Origin: Bettongia penicillata ogilbyi
Lineage: Eukaryota > Chordata > Mammalia > Diprotodontia > Potoroidae
Reading direction: 5' to 3'
Length of the DNA: 64,000 nucleotides
NCBI GenBank assembly: GCA_023548195.1
Contig: JAJHZJ010000755.1
Span: forward strand, 372,001 to 436,000
Shown here: one piece after another, positions 12,070 to 21,684 of the stretch
How the letters are laid out: each line of letters begins with the position of its first letter
How positions within the stretch are numbered: the first letter of the stretch is position 1
The notes under the pieces: generated by a model
Told to the model about the DNA's origin: nothing
Database searches by the model: none
What the model saw: the letters and a program-made list of their open reading frames with translations, nothing else
Program-made: the position numbers and the translations under genes

Positions 12070-12315
12070 AATATTATTATTAAATGATGGTTTTCAGTTT
12101 ACCAAGCACTTTGCGTATTTATCTCATTGGAGTTTGGGATCAATCTTGTGCAATTAGATCTAGAGACATTGTCCCCATTGTGTAGATGAGGAAATTGACA
12201 TTCAAAGAGGCCAGATGACCTTCTCAGGATGCTGTAAGTAGCGGAGGATAGGACTAGCAGGGTGACTGTTGTATTCCAGGATCTGCAATTCTTTCCCTCT
12301 ATTGTACTTCTGTAC
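12070..12315 (-). repeat. MIR-type SINE
   Basis: Antisense MIR: 'accaagcactttgcgtattt', 'cattgtccccattgtgtagatg' in degraded form, 'aggaaattgacattcaaaga' and a head near 12300. Two short open frames over it are chance. Confidence 0.7.
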
Positions 12316-12587
12316 ATCAGCCTGGCCCAGGCCATTTATTAGCCCATTTATTACCCCAATCCCTGGTTGTCATGCCCCTCTCTCTAGACCTTGCCGCAGA
12401 GTGGGACAGACTATGCTTCCCCTCCCCATCCCCATCTGAGCCTAGCACTTGCATCATGAGGCTGGAGATCATTGAAAGAACAGCTGGGAGGATTAGCTGA
12501 GAAGGAAAGGCACTAGCCTCTGGCACTTGTTCCCACATTCAAATAAATTGACCTTCCTTCCTATTGTGCCTTCCTCTCTTAGGTATA

Positions 12588-12735
12588 ATGGAAACATCAT
12601 TGAATTTAGAGGTAGAGAACCTGAGCTTAAAATTCTGCCTCTGTCACACATCACCTTTCTGACTTATGGCAAGTTGTTTTACCCATCTGGGTGTGTAAAA
12701 CAAAAGTGTTAGACTAGGTTTCTACTGAAAAATAG
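12588..12735 (+). repeat. MIR-type SINE
   Basis: Sense MIR: 'ttgaatttagaggtagagaa', 'aattctgcctctgtcacaca', 'tgacttatggcaagttgttt' and a 3' part 'agtgttagactaggttt'. Confidence 0.65.
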
Positions 12736-13365
12736 GTTTTTGTGAAAATGCCACCTGAGCTTTCCCTTTCTACAACTAACTTTCCTTCACTTTCACTCCC
12801 TGATGTAGAGGGTCTGGGGAATGTAGAAAGCACTGAATAAATGGCTTTTGATTGCTTTTTACTGTAATCTCTGAGCTTCTATGTCATTTTCCTTCTTCCT
12901 TCCAAAATTCAACATCGAACTCACAGTCTTCTCCACTCCAACCCCTATCTTCTTAGAACTCCTCAATCCCTCAAATTTCTCCACTTTAATGTCATTTGTC
13001 TCCAACCTGCCTCAATCACCTACCAGAATGTCCAATGCATCCGATGCCCTGTCCCTACTCAAGCTCCACTACATTTTTCTCAGAAGGGATAGAATTTCTA
13101 ACTGTTTCTGCAATTATTAAGTGTCAGAGGTAAGATCTTAACCCAGGTCTTGACTTTTGATCCAATACTCTATTTAAGACACCACACTTCTGCACATTGT
13201 GTTAATTTACCTACTAAAATTCTGAATGGATACCATTAAGGTCAGAGCCTAGAGGACCTAAATAGGACTCTTGGTTCTAGAACTTGAGTGGGTATGTGTG
13301 CATGTGCACATGCATGTAAATCCATGGATATGCACATCTGTTTTGTATGTATGTGTGCTCTATGT
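12736..13365. other. Mostly unclassified; short L2/MIR-like tail
   Basis: Near 12820-12855 is 'aaagcactgaataaatggct', like an L2 or MIR 3' tail. The pyrimidine-rich 12880-13090 stretch has an 80-codon frame with no recognisable domain. TG-rich low complexity follows at 13285-13370. Confidence 0.35.
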
Positions 13366-13369
13366 GTGT

Positions 13370-13540
13370 GTGTTTAACTTGAACATGTTATTTAATATCT
13401 CTGGACTTCAGTTTTCTTATCTGTAAACTGGAGATATTTATAGTATATTTTGAGTACTTATTCTTGCATGTGAACAGTTCTGATTATATCCAGCACAATG
13501 ACTGGCACGTAGTAGGTACTTTGTAAGGTTCGTTGGCTGA
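13370..13540 (+). repeat. MIR-type SINE, core and 3' part
   Basis: Sense: 'ttatttaatatctctggact', 'tcagttttcttatctgtaaa', ending 'gactggcacgtagtaggtac', the classic MIR/L2-like 3' end. Confidence 0.8.
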
Positions 13541-13679
13541 TTATTGCTAGTCTTCTCTAGGTCACTGGGCAGAATAAAAGGACTGGTTTAAAATCACCTT
13601 GAAAGACTATGTTTCCTTAGAAAATCATTACTATGTGGCAGAAAATGTCCTGGTTTAGGAGTCATGAGACACATACACA

Positions 13680-13826
13680 CACATACATTTTGCAAAACAA
13701 TTGGGGTAAATTGACTTGCCCAGGGCCACACAGCTAGTAAGTGTCAAGTGTCTGAGGCAGATTTGACATCAGGTCTTCCTGACTCCAGAGTCAATGCTCT
13801 ATCTATTGCACCACCTAGCTACCTGA
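13680..13826 (-). repeat. tRNA-derived marsupial SINE, 5' half
   Basis: Antisense: 'acaattggggtaaattgact', 'tgcccagggccacacagcta', 'aggtcttcctgactccagag', ending 'gcaccacctagctacc'. Only the tRNA head and core are present. The first part matches the SINE/RTE junction '...cttaaccccaattg' reversed. Confidence 0.85.
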
Positions 13827-13831
13827 GGCAT

Positions 13832-14070
13832 TTATATTCCAATTCTACCTCTGATATTTATTAGCTATTTGACTGTGAACAAATTATTCAAACTGTCTGA
13901 GTCTCAATTTCCTCAACTGCAAAATAGGGACTATAGATATATACATTCTACATCTATGGATATCTATAGATATTACCAACTTTAAGGGGTTATTAGGAAG
14001 GCTTAATGAGACAATATATGTTAAGCTGCTTTGTAAATCTTAAACCCTATATAAATGCTAGTTACAATAA
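13832..14070 (+). repeat. MIR-type SINE
   Basis: Sense: 'ttccaattctacctctgata', 'tgagtctcaatttcctcaac', 'ggggttattaggaaggctta', ending 'ataaatgctagttacaataa'. Nearly complete. Confidence 0.8.
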
Positions 14071-14074
14071 AATG

Positions 14075-15005
14075 AGGAGATGAGGCATATGTATTGCTCT
14101 GCAAAAATATAAAAATGGTGTGACTCTTTGTCTTTAATTATGTTTCTAATAAAGATGTCCAGTTTGCATCATAATATATTTAGTGACAGGACACAAATAT
14201 TTATTTTGCTTAAGATTTTAGTAGATTTAGGTTCAATTGTAAGCCGAGGCTGAATTTGGGGAATTTATTTAAGAAATTTAAGGATAAGGCAATAAACCAA
14301 ATGAGAAAATAAAATAAATGATTATAAGGAAAGTTAAATTTATTACAATGTTATTATTTATTTTTCTTAACATATGTGATTGACCTTTCTATAAAATCTA
14401 AGTATAAATTCTATTTTGCTATCATATTGCAGCCCCTAATGAAACATCTATTTTTCCATCCTTTTTAAAAAATAGAGTAGGTGAAATAAAAAGTCATCAA
14501 TAATGAAGGAAAGTAGCCCCAATAGCTTTCCCTGCAAAGCCTGCTACCCTGAGAGATCATTCTGTTTATGACAATGATCCTGATAAATTGTATTGCTTTC
14601 ATTAAAAGGCTGTCATATTTTTTATTAAAAACTCTACATTTAAAGATTTAGTACATGACTGTAAAAATTTTGTACTAGGCTTTAAATTAGTTATGATTTT
14701 TATTTTATTAAATTAAAAACTAAATCAACTTAATTATTTCCCTAAGCCCCACCCCTTTTTTGATAACAAACATAGAATTCCCATATGAAATAGTTTAGAA
14801 TCAAGTACAAAGTTCTATTTTATTGATCCCTCACACCCTGTACCTTGCTTTCCAGTTCCAATTTGACCTTCCTGTGTAAGTGACTTACACAGTTACATGG
14901 AGAAAACTTTGGTAATAAAAGAATATGATCTGCTCTCACTTCAGAATACAAGCTAAGATGAATTCCATTATGTTAAAGAGTAAGAGATGTCCTCTTGTCA
15001 ATAAC
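14075..15005. other. Unclassified AT-rich block; conserved-looking non-coding candidate
   Basis: No recognisable repeat over 930 bp. The part at 14505-14700, with 'gctttccctgcaaagcctgc' and 'tgcttt cattaaaagg', has low simple-repeat content. It could be a conserved non-coding element; nothing in the sequence proves this. Confidence 0.25.
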
Positions 15006-15008
15006 ATT

Positions 15009-15027
15009 AAATATATATATATATATA

Positions 15028-15076
<49 letters not shown>

Positions 15077-15077
15077 A
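15009..15077. repeat. (TA)n(TG)n compound microsatellite
   Basis: TA block with a single GC break, passing directly into about 8 TG units. Two overlapping short open frames here are microsatellite artefacts. Confidence 0.95.
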
Positions 15078-15277
15078 CATATTCATATACAGGTTTTTCA
15101 TTTTGAAAACTACCATGCTCCCTAGATCCTATCCTATTTTATCACCATATAATTTCATGATGGAAAGTGAAAAATTGAAAAGAAATGTTTGTGGAAATAT
15201 GGGAAGACATTTTGGTACACAAGGAGTGGGTTCCAAGATTTCCAGGTAAGGCAGAATCACAATAAATTACCAGATAG

Positions 15278-15480
15278 CATGCTATCATAGATAATAGTGT
15301 TGGATTTGGAGTCCAGGAAGATTTGTATTCAAATCTCACCTCTGACACTTACTAGCTCTGTGAACCTCACTGGGCAAGCCACTTTTTATCTCCACCTAAG
15401 TTTTCTTATCTGTAAAATAAATGGATTTTTACTAAATGGCCTTTAAGCTCACTTCTGGCTCTGAATTTATGATCTGTGAT
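15278..15480 (+). repeat. MIR-type SINE
   Basis: Sense: head 'tggatttggagtccaggaag', B box region 'gtattcaaatctcacctctg', core 'acacttactagctctgtgaa', tail 'ggcctttaagctcacttctg'. Confidence 0.85.
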
Positions 15481-15514
15481 CTTAAAACTAGAAAGGAGTT
15501 TTTGAGGTTATATG

Positions 15515-15585
15515 ATTTTACAGATGAAGAAATTAAGGCAGACAGAAATGAAGCCACTTGCCCAGAGGCCATAACAGGTATCCAA
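15515..15585 (-). repeat. MIR-type SINE fragment
   Basis: Antisense core only: 'tttacagatgaagaaattaa' and 'ccacttgcccagaggccata'. Confidence 0.65.
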
Positions 15586-15589
15586 CACA

Positions 15590-16275
15590 GTCAACATATC
15601 TATGCTTGAGATAATTGTACAGTTAGCTAAAAGTCTTTTAGGCTGACATCTCATTACCAGACTGTGAAATACACAGGAGCATTTCCACTCTTCGTACTCA
15701 GTAGGCATTCAGTTAAAAAAAAAAATCCGAATCTAGTTGAATTTCCACTACACATTTGCTAGAAAATTTTAGAGTACGTCTTTCTTCCAGGATTGCACCA
15801 GATTTTTACCAACAAGCTTCATTAGGGGAAAAGAAAACTGGCTATTAAACCAGACAGTGGCTATTGCTTAATTTCAAATACAAAACAGAGAAACAAACAA
15901 AAAAATCCCAACAAACTTCTACATTTTTCCACAGAAGCAGGAGAAAGGAATCTGTTTAAATGTGACTCAGTCATTTAAAAAAAATCTAAGCTAAAGATAT
16001 AGTCAAATCAGACAGACCCAGGGTAATTATTACAACTCTTAGTATTAATATGCCAGTTTTAGTGAAGGCTATAATAATTCACATTATCTATCCATTTAAA
16101 TTCTGTAATTATTTAATTTTGTCCATAAATTTGAACCACGTGAGCACACTTTGGAGGACTCTTTATAAGGTATTTCTCAAAATTGTTAACTTTAGTTATT
16201 CATAAAATTCAATCTAGTTATATTATCCAAGCATCATTCACAAGCTGTGAGCTTGATTCTCCCCTTTAAGTTCAG
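15590..16275. other. Unclassified stretch
   Basis: No recognisable repeat or coding signal over about 690 bp of AT-rich sequence. Confidence 0.4.
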
Positions 16276-16278
16276 GTG

Positions 16279-16302
16279 CTTCATCATCATCATCATCATC
16301 AT
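16279..16302. repeat. (ATC)n trinucleotide tract
   Basis: About seven CAT/ATC units at the 3' end of the following antisense MIR. This is a usual place for such tracts, because the MIR 3' tail is (ATT)-rich. Confidence 0.85.
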
Positions 16303-16562
16303 TACCGTCACTAGCATTAATCTAGCATTTACTATGTGCCAGAAACTGTGTGTGTTTTACAAATATTTTCTCATCTGATCACAGCAATCTGGGAGGCAAA
16401 TGCTACTATTACCCCCATTTTACAGATGAGGAAACTGAAACTCACTTACCAATGGCTGAGTTGCCTAGGGTTACATAGCTAGTAAATATCTCAGGCAAGA
16501 TTTGAACTCTAGTCTTCCAGACTCAAGGACTCTGTGCTCTATTTATTGTATCACCTAGATAC
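16303..16562 (-). repeat. MIR-type SINE, near full length
   Basis: Antisense: 'tctagcatttactatgtgcc', 'ttctcatctgatcacagcaa', 'cccccattttacagatgagg', 'gggttacatagctagtaaat', ending in a reversed tRNA-like head 'gtatcacctagatac'. Confidence 0.88.
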
Positions 16563-16564
16563 TT

Positions 16565-17333
16565 ATACACATGCTTGTACCTATAAGGTTAACTTCTAGG
16601 AGAAAATATTTCCCATCTAACATTAACTATTATCTTTCCTCCAACCAAGTAAACACTGGTATAATGCCTGGTTACCAAGAGAGGTTAATATGTATAATTT
16701 TCACTCTGGAGTGGAAAACAAACTTTTTTTCCTGAGTCTGAGAGAAGAATCAGATAACAAGGATAATATATTTTCATTCCCCCAAGAAGGCTGATTTCTT
16801 GTTCCCCTCTTTAGAGTTCCTCCTTTGTAGAGTCCCTAGTAGACACAGCAGAGTTCATGAGAAATCATATAATTACTATGAACATAGAACATTTCCCCAA
16901 AAGATCAAGTTTATCCCATCTTCATGTCTATATATTCAATTTGATTCAATTAAACTCTAGACAATCTTTGAGCACTTTCTACATGCTTTAAATATTACCA
17001 TGGGTACCTTTAAGATAGACCTGGGATCACTTAAAAAAACCAAAAAAACAAAAACAACTGTGCCATCATTTAATAGCTAGAGAAAAATTTCAGTTAACTC
17101 TGACCCAACCAATATTCTCCTTCAGTTGTCAACATGGATGGCCACAAATGCCAAAAATTTCACCTCCTCTTTTGTTTTTACTGTGCATATCTAACACTAG
17201 GTCCATATAAAATCTCCCTAACCCTAACCCTAAAAATTTAAGTACTTACTGTGCTAGGTCCAGTAATTATATTTTAAAAAAAATCAAAATCAAAGTAGTC
17301 CCTACAGGGATGTGTTGGAGTCATCTAGAATCA
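16565..17333. other. Unclassified stretch
   Basis: No gene or classifiable repeat apart from the short telomere-like motif listed separately. Confidence 0.4.
17216..17233. repeat. Short interstitial telomeric sequence, (CCCTAA)3
   Basis: Three exact copies of the vertebrate telomere hexamer in C-strand orientation. A perfect 18-mer is more than chance would usually give in 64 kb. It could reflect telomerase-mediated break repair or simple chance. Confidence 0.85.
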
Positions 17334-17334
17334 T

Positions 17335-17565
17335 TTTTGTTGATGGTTCAATTTTCATTCTGAGCATTTATACTTCAGAAATTGACAAGTGGTACAAATC
17401 AGGCCTTGATCTGTTGTTTTGTTGGTAGATTAGACTTAAAAAAGTGATGGAGAAAATAGTAACAATCAGATTAAAAATAAGCATGTCCTTTGCACATTCT
17501 GCACCCTTCCCCTCTTCCCTCCCCAGAGCTGATTGTTAAACATTTACCAGCTCACCACCCTGACA
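17335..17565 (+). repeat. Unnamed dispersed repeat, copy A
   Basis: Shares an ordered series of blocks with 25080-25265: 'gagcatttatacttcagaaa', 'agacttaaaaaagtgatgga', 'gattgttaaacatttaccag'. Copy A has a ~60 bp pyrimidine-rich insertion before the last block. Family not recognised with confidence; the end phrase resembles some ancient hAT MITEs. Confidence 0.6.
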
Positions 17566-17639
17566 CTTAAGGACTTTAGATTCTACTTTACATAAATAAG
17601 TTAGTAAAATGCATTGTGATGAAAGATTATCAAGTGGTA

Positions 17640-18060
17640 TAGGGAGTAAGAGTCCAAGCTGAGCAATGAGAGAATCTAAGAATTCTAATTGATTGAGGAG
17701 AAAGAGTATTTTCTAGGCATGCAAGGGAATAAAGATAAAATAGAATTTTGAATTCAGGTAATAGATACTATGTCATTTGTCTGAAACCTAGAGCGGGCAA
17801 AGGGGATTAATATGAAATCTATATGAAAAGGTAGGTGGGAATCAGATTATTTAAATACCTTTAAATGCCAACCTGAGTAGGCTATATTTTATCTAAGGGA
17901 AATTGAGAACATGAAGATTTTTGAAAAGGAAAGTTACATATTCAAAACTATGTCTTAGAAATATTAATCTGTTAACTGTGTGAAAATTGGATTAGAGATG
18001 GGACTGTGAAAGAAGAAGAGCTGTGAGATGAAAATTTGAGAGTATGGCAAGGCTTAGTAA
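17640..18060 (-). repeat. L2 LINE fragment, antisense
   Basis: Matches the L2 antisense order: '...tttaaatgccaacctgagta', 'ggctatattttatctaaggg', 'atattaatctgttaactgtg'. These correspond to 'gggctttaaatgccaaacagagg...tttggcagctgagtgg'. Minus-strand short frames here are L2 debris. Confidence 0.65.
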
Positions 18061-18855
18061 CTTTTTGTGGTAATGAAGGAAAGTAAGCCATATTTATATG
18101 AAATAAAAAGTAGTCAGTATATTGGTAGGATTGAAAATGGGATGAGGGGCTGATTTTCAAGGGAATCAAGTATTGGGAGAAAATTCCAGGGATAGAAATC
18201 AAAAATAATGGTAGAGGGTTTGACTTCAGCAAAGAAAATGGTCACTTCTTGGTCAGAAACCAGAGTGAAAAAGGAGAATATATAGAATGTTTTGAAATAT
18301 ATGGTATAGGGAAGGAAAGGGATTTTCAAATCAATTTGCTTTTTTTTTTTTCAGTAAAATAAAAGGAAAGGTTCTGCTTGAAAGGGAAGGGTGAAAAGGT
18401 GGTATAGGGAAAAGAAGAAAAGTTTTCAAATAGCCCTTGTGGGGCACATGTTAGAGGGTCAATCTATGAAGAATAAAAAGATTTCTGGGCAAAAGTAATG
18501 GCACATTGGAAATAAAAAGCATGAACTGTTAGTGCCCTGGGTGGAATGATTATATGACTTTCTCTAGCAGTGTTCAACAGTAGGAGAGCAGTGCTAGTGA
18601 AGGTGAATGGTGGGGTAAACTCAGGTTTTAGATTTTGGCAAGGTGTGAGCAATAGGATGATAAGGCAAGTGTCTCCAAGGACATGAAGCAGTTTATAGTT
18701 AAACCATTCAACCATATGGTCAAAATTGTAAAGGGAGAAAATAAGACCAGAATAGAGGGGATAAACTGAGAGAACAGGAAAAAGACAGGGACTGAAAATA
18801 GTGATAAAGAGTAGGGTGAAGATGAAAATAGTCCGTATTTGTGTAGCTATTGGAA
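18061..18855. other. Unclassified purine-rich stretch, possibly L2 continuation
   Basis: Plus strand is rich in A/G (gaaagg, gggaaa). Several minus-strand frames of 60-86 codons are Phe/Ser/Leu-rich, as expected from a pyrimidine-rich strand. No recognisable protein domain. Confidence 0.4.
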
Positions 18856-18859
18856 GTTA

Positions 18860-19058
18860 GGCACACTAGTAATGCACTACTGGTAGGAATGTGATTTGGT
18901 TTAGTCATTCTGAAAAAGAATTTGAAAATAATGAGAAAATGTCATTAAACCATTCATATCCTTTGACCTAGCCATCTTTCCATTGGAGACATAATCCTAA
19001 GGAGGTCAGAAAAAGAAGTCCCTTGCATATAATAATAATATAGCTATTGTATGTATAT

Positions 19059-19121
<63 letters not shown>

Positions 19122-19330
19122 CATTTTGCGGTAACAAAAAAGAAAGTGGAAACGGATTACCCTCATATGGAGAGTGACTGAATGAACTATATTATGTGAA
19201 TATAACAGAACATATTTGCACTGTAAGAAATAGCAAATATAGGAATTCAGAGAAACTTGTGAAGATTTGTATAAACTGATAGAGTGAAGATGGATCCAAG
19301 AGAAGAAATATACACAGTTATTGAAATAAT
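18860..19330 (+). repeat. L1-like LINE 3' end, sense, diverged
   Basis: Sense order as in L1 ORF2 end/3' UTR: 'ctactggtaggaatgtgatt', 'tttagtcattctgaaaaaga', 'cctttgacctagccatc', then after the microsatellite 'attcagagaaacttgtgaag' and 'aactgatagagtgaag'. It is older than the copy at 40270. The TA/TG tract at 19057 lies inside it. Confidence 0.75.
19057..19120. repeat. (TA)n(TG)n compound microsatellite
   Basis: About 12 TA units followed by about 20 TG units, embedded in the L1 remnant. It also fuels a 125-codon minus-strand frame that is not a gene. Confidence 0.95.
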
Positions 19331-19399
19331 ATAAATCCAAAGCACTCTTACGATGCATTAAAATCTCAATTAAATGTAATGAAGAATTGCTGGTCTGGG

Positions 19400-20204
19400 T
19401 TGTTTGGTTCCAAAGGATCACTCTTTGTTGCTCTCAGTAAAGGAGTTACGAACTACAAGTTCACAATATTGTTGGACTCAGGCACTGGGTTAATTGACTT
19501 AATTCTTTTGTTAAAGGAGAGTTTTATGGGGTGAATATTGGAAGCAAAATTGGTGTAAAAGACCAATAAAATTTTAGGACAAGTAAGGGAAGGAAAAAGG
19601 AGAGGACAAAAAGTAATGGTCAGAGTGAGCGATTTCAGAAGTAATAGAACACTTAGTTATATGTGACAGTGATATCTAAGATGTTACCATACCTGTTGGA
19701 ATTTAAGCCAAACAAAGATCTGAATAATGGGAAAAGTTGGGGGCTTAAAATGGGACCTGATGGTATTTGATGACACATCAATGTATGTACTGAAGTACTC
19801 AAGTATGAAGACATGGTTTGTTGAAACAGAGAGAAAGACTGTGAACCAGATACTGAAATCCTAGGGAAAGAATTCATCTAGATGAGTTCCATATCTACTT
19901 ATTGATTACCTGGTCTTGCTCCTGAGATCCAACTTCCCATCATCAACTGCCTTTTAGAGATGATGTTCTAGATTATGGTCCTGGTGAATGCTAATTCAGC
20001 CCAATCTCCTGTCCTCTTTGCATTTATATTGAGAGACTCATATAATTCTGGTTTATGTTTATAGGGACAATCCTGAAAAACTGCAATATTTTTAATTCGA
20101 GAAAGCTGTAATTAAGTTCACATTTTGTTGTTCAAGGCAAGAAAAGAGAATGAACAGAATGATAAACATCTGTTATGACAATGGGTTTCTAAAGAGTCTA
20201 AACG
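19400..20204. other. Unclassified stretch
   Basis: No classifiable repeat. Minus-strand frames such as 19653-19877 show no domain. Confidence 0.4.
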
Positions 20205-20408
20205 TGATGGGGAACCTGTGGCCTTGAGGCCACATGTGACCTTCTAGATGCTCAAGAGCGGCTTTTTGACCTAATCCAAACTTCACAGAACAAATTCCTT
20301 TAATAAAAGGATTTGTTCTGAAAATTTGGACTCAATCAAAAGCCTACACCTAAGAACCTTGAAGGGCCGCATTTGGCCTTGAAACCATAGGTCCCCTCCC
20401 CGCCCCGG
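20205..20408. mobile_element. hAT-type MITE, near-complete palindromic copy
   Basis: Non-autonomous palindromic element of about 204 bp. The left arm 'ggggaacctgtggccttgag' mirrors a right end '...ggccttgaaaccatag' plus 'gtcccc'. A central hairpin at 20287-20319 pairs 'agaacaaattccttt' with 'aaaggatttgttct'. The second copy is at 7849-7998. Such elements need a transposase supplied in trans; no transposase gene is present in this window. Confidence 0.85.
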
Positions 20409-20447
20409 AAGGCTTTTTTCAGTCAACCACACAGTGTACCATATTCA

Positions 20448-20610
20448 TAAAATCATAGAACTAAAAGGGATCCTGAAGTGCTAACCTCAGATTTTGTAAA
20501 TGAAGAAACTGCGAATCAGAGAAAGAAAACAACTTACCTAGAATCATACAAACAGTTAGCATCACAGGAAAGAATCCAAAACTACTTCAACTTCTGATAA
20601 CTTGTCCAGC
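20448..20610 (-). repeat. MIR-like SINE
   Basis: Antisense: 'aaaatcatagaactaaaagg', 'aaatgaagaaactgcgaatc', 'acttacctagaatcatacaa', ending near the head at 20610. Heavily diverged. Confidence 0.65.
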
Positions 20611-20669
20611 TATGCTTGGACTTTTTATTTATCCCAAGAATCTAGGCTAACTTAGGTTTTAGACTTAAT

Positions 20670-20969
20670 TTGATCCCAAGAACAAGTCAAGTTCTGCAAA
20701 CTTCCAATGGACAAACAAACTGTTGTACTTTTGAAAGTCTAGCAAAAAAGATGCAGAAAGTAATTTTGAATAAAGTTCCCTATCTTAAACTAAAGCAGCA
20801 GCAGCAACAAATAAGCAATACTTACCCCTGTGGGAGTCAAAGAAGTGCCAGGCTGGCTCAAAAATTAAAAACAAAGAATAGCAGTGAAAAAAGAATAACA
20901 AAAGAACAGCCTGGGCTTCAAACAGATGACATTGTGGTGGGAGGAAAAGTAAATAATAAGGAACAATGA
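20670..20969 (+). other. Unexplained 99-codon open frame, probably not a gene
   Basis: The frame is Lys/Gln/Ser-rich with a Gln run at about residues 43-47 and no simple repeat or recognised LINE motif. It starts inside AT-rich DNA with no CpG island, and nothing shows splice or Kozak context. It could be a piece of a processed pseudogene or chance. A protein search would settle it. Confidence 0.15.
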
Positions 20970-21485
20970 AGCAAGATATATGAAGACTTAGATCATTTAA
21001 ATGCTAAAAGATGAAAGCCAGTTCAAAGCAGTTCCACAAAAAGAACAGTGACATATCTCCCCCAAAAAGGATATCAAACAATTGCATGTTGCCAAGTATA
21101 AAGAATCAAAAGGTAAAGGAGTCTAGGAGAAGATTCTGCATGCAGAATTAAATATGAATGAGAAGTAATAAGAGAAGAAAAGAACACGAAAATAAAGGTC
21201 AGTGTTAAAAAAACAAAGCAAAAGCACCAGCCATGATTAAGTAGGGCAGAAGGGAGTCTAAAAATGTCTAATCTCTACAACATAAAAACTAAGGGAAACA
21301 CACTAATTATGAGAGAACAAAGGAGGAAGAGAAGCCACAAAGAGCCGGTGTTTATGAAAATGTAAATTATTTCCATTGAGTGTGATTTGATAAAGACCTT
21401 TGCTTTTGTATCAGAGACTTTGATGGTGGCACTCCCCACATTGCCACACTCTATAGGGATATTGTTTCAATGAGTTGTTGGCTAG
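20970..21485. other. Unclassified A-rich stretch
   Basis: Purine-rich, A-dominant sequence after the 99-codon frame. It may be the decayed continuation of the same unknown element. No repeat named. Confidence 0.35.
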
Positions 21486-21487
21486 AA

Positions 21488-21680
21488 TATACAACAGAAT
21501 TTTTGCAAGGTATGATGGATTTGGAGTTGAAAGATCTGTCTTCAAATTCTGCCTTTGCTACTTAGTGAGAACTTGGAAATTCAGTTTTTCATCTGGGCCT
21601 TTGTTTCCTCAGCTAGAAAATGATAGGAATAGACTTGGCATCACTAGAGTCTGTGCATGCTAAATCAATGATCCTATAAA
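21488..21680 (+). repeat. MIR-type SINE
   Basis: Sense: 'gatttggagttgaaagatct', 'ttcaaattctgcctttgcta', 'ctgggcctttgtttcctcag' then 'ctagaaaatgatagg'. Confidence 0.75.
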
Positions 21681-21684
21681 CAGG

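Noticed and set aside
17972..18908. Series of minus-strand Ser/Phe/Leu-rich frames
   Set aside because: Explained by a purine-rich plus strand and, in part, antisense L2; no shared frame or domain links them.
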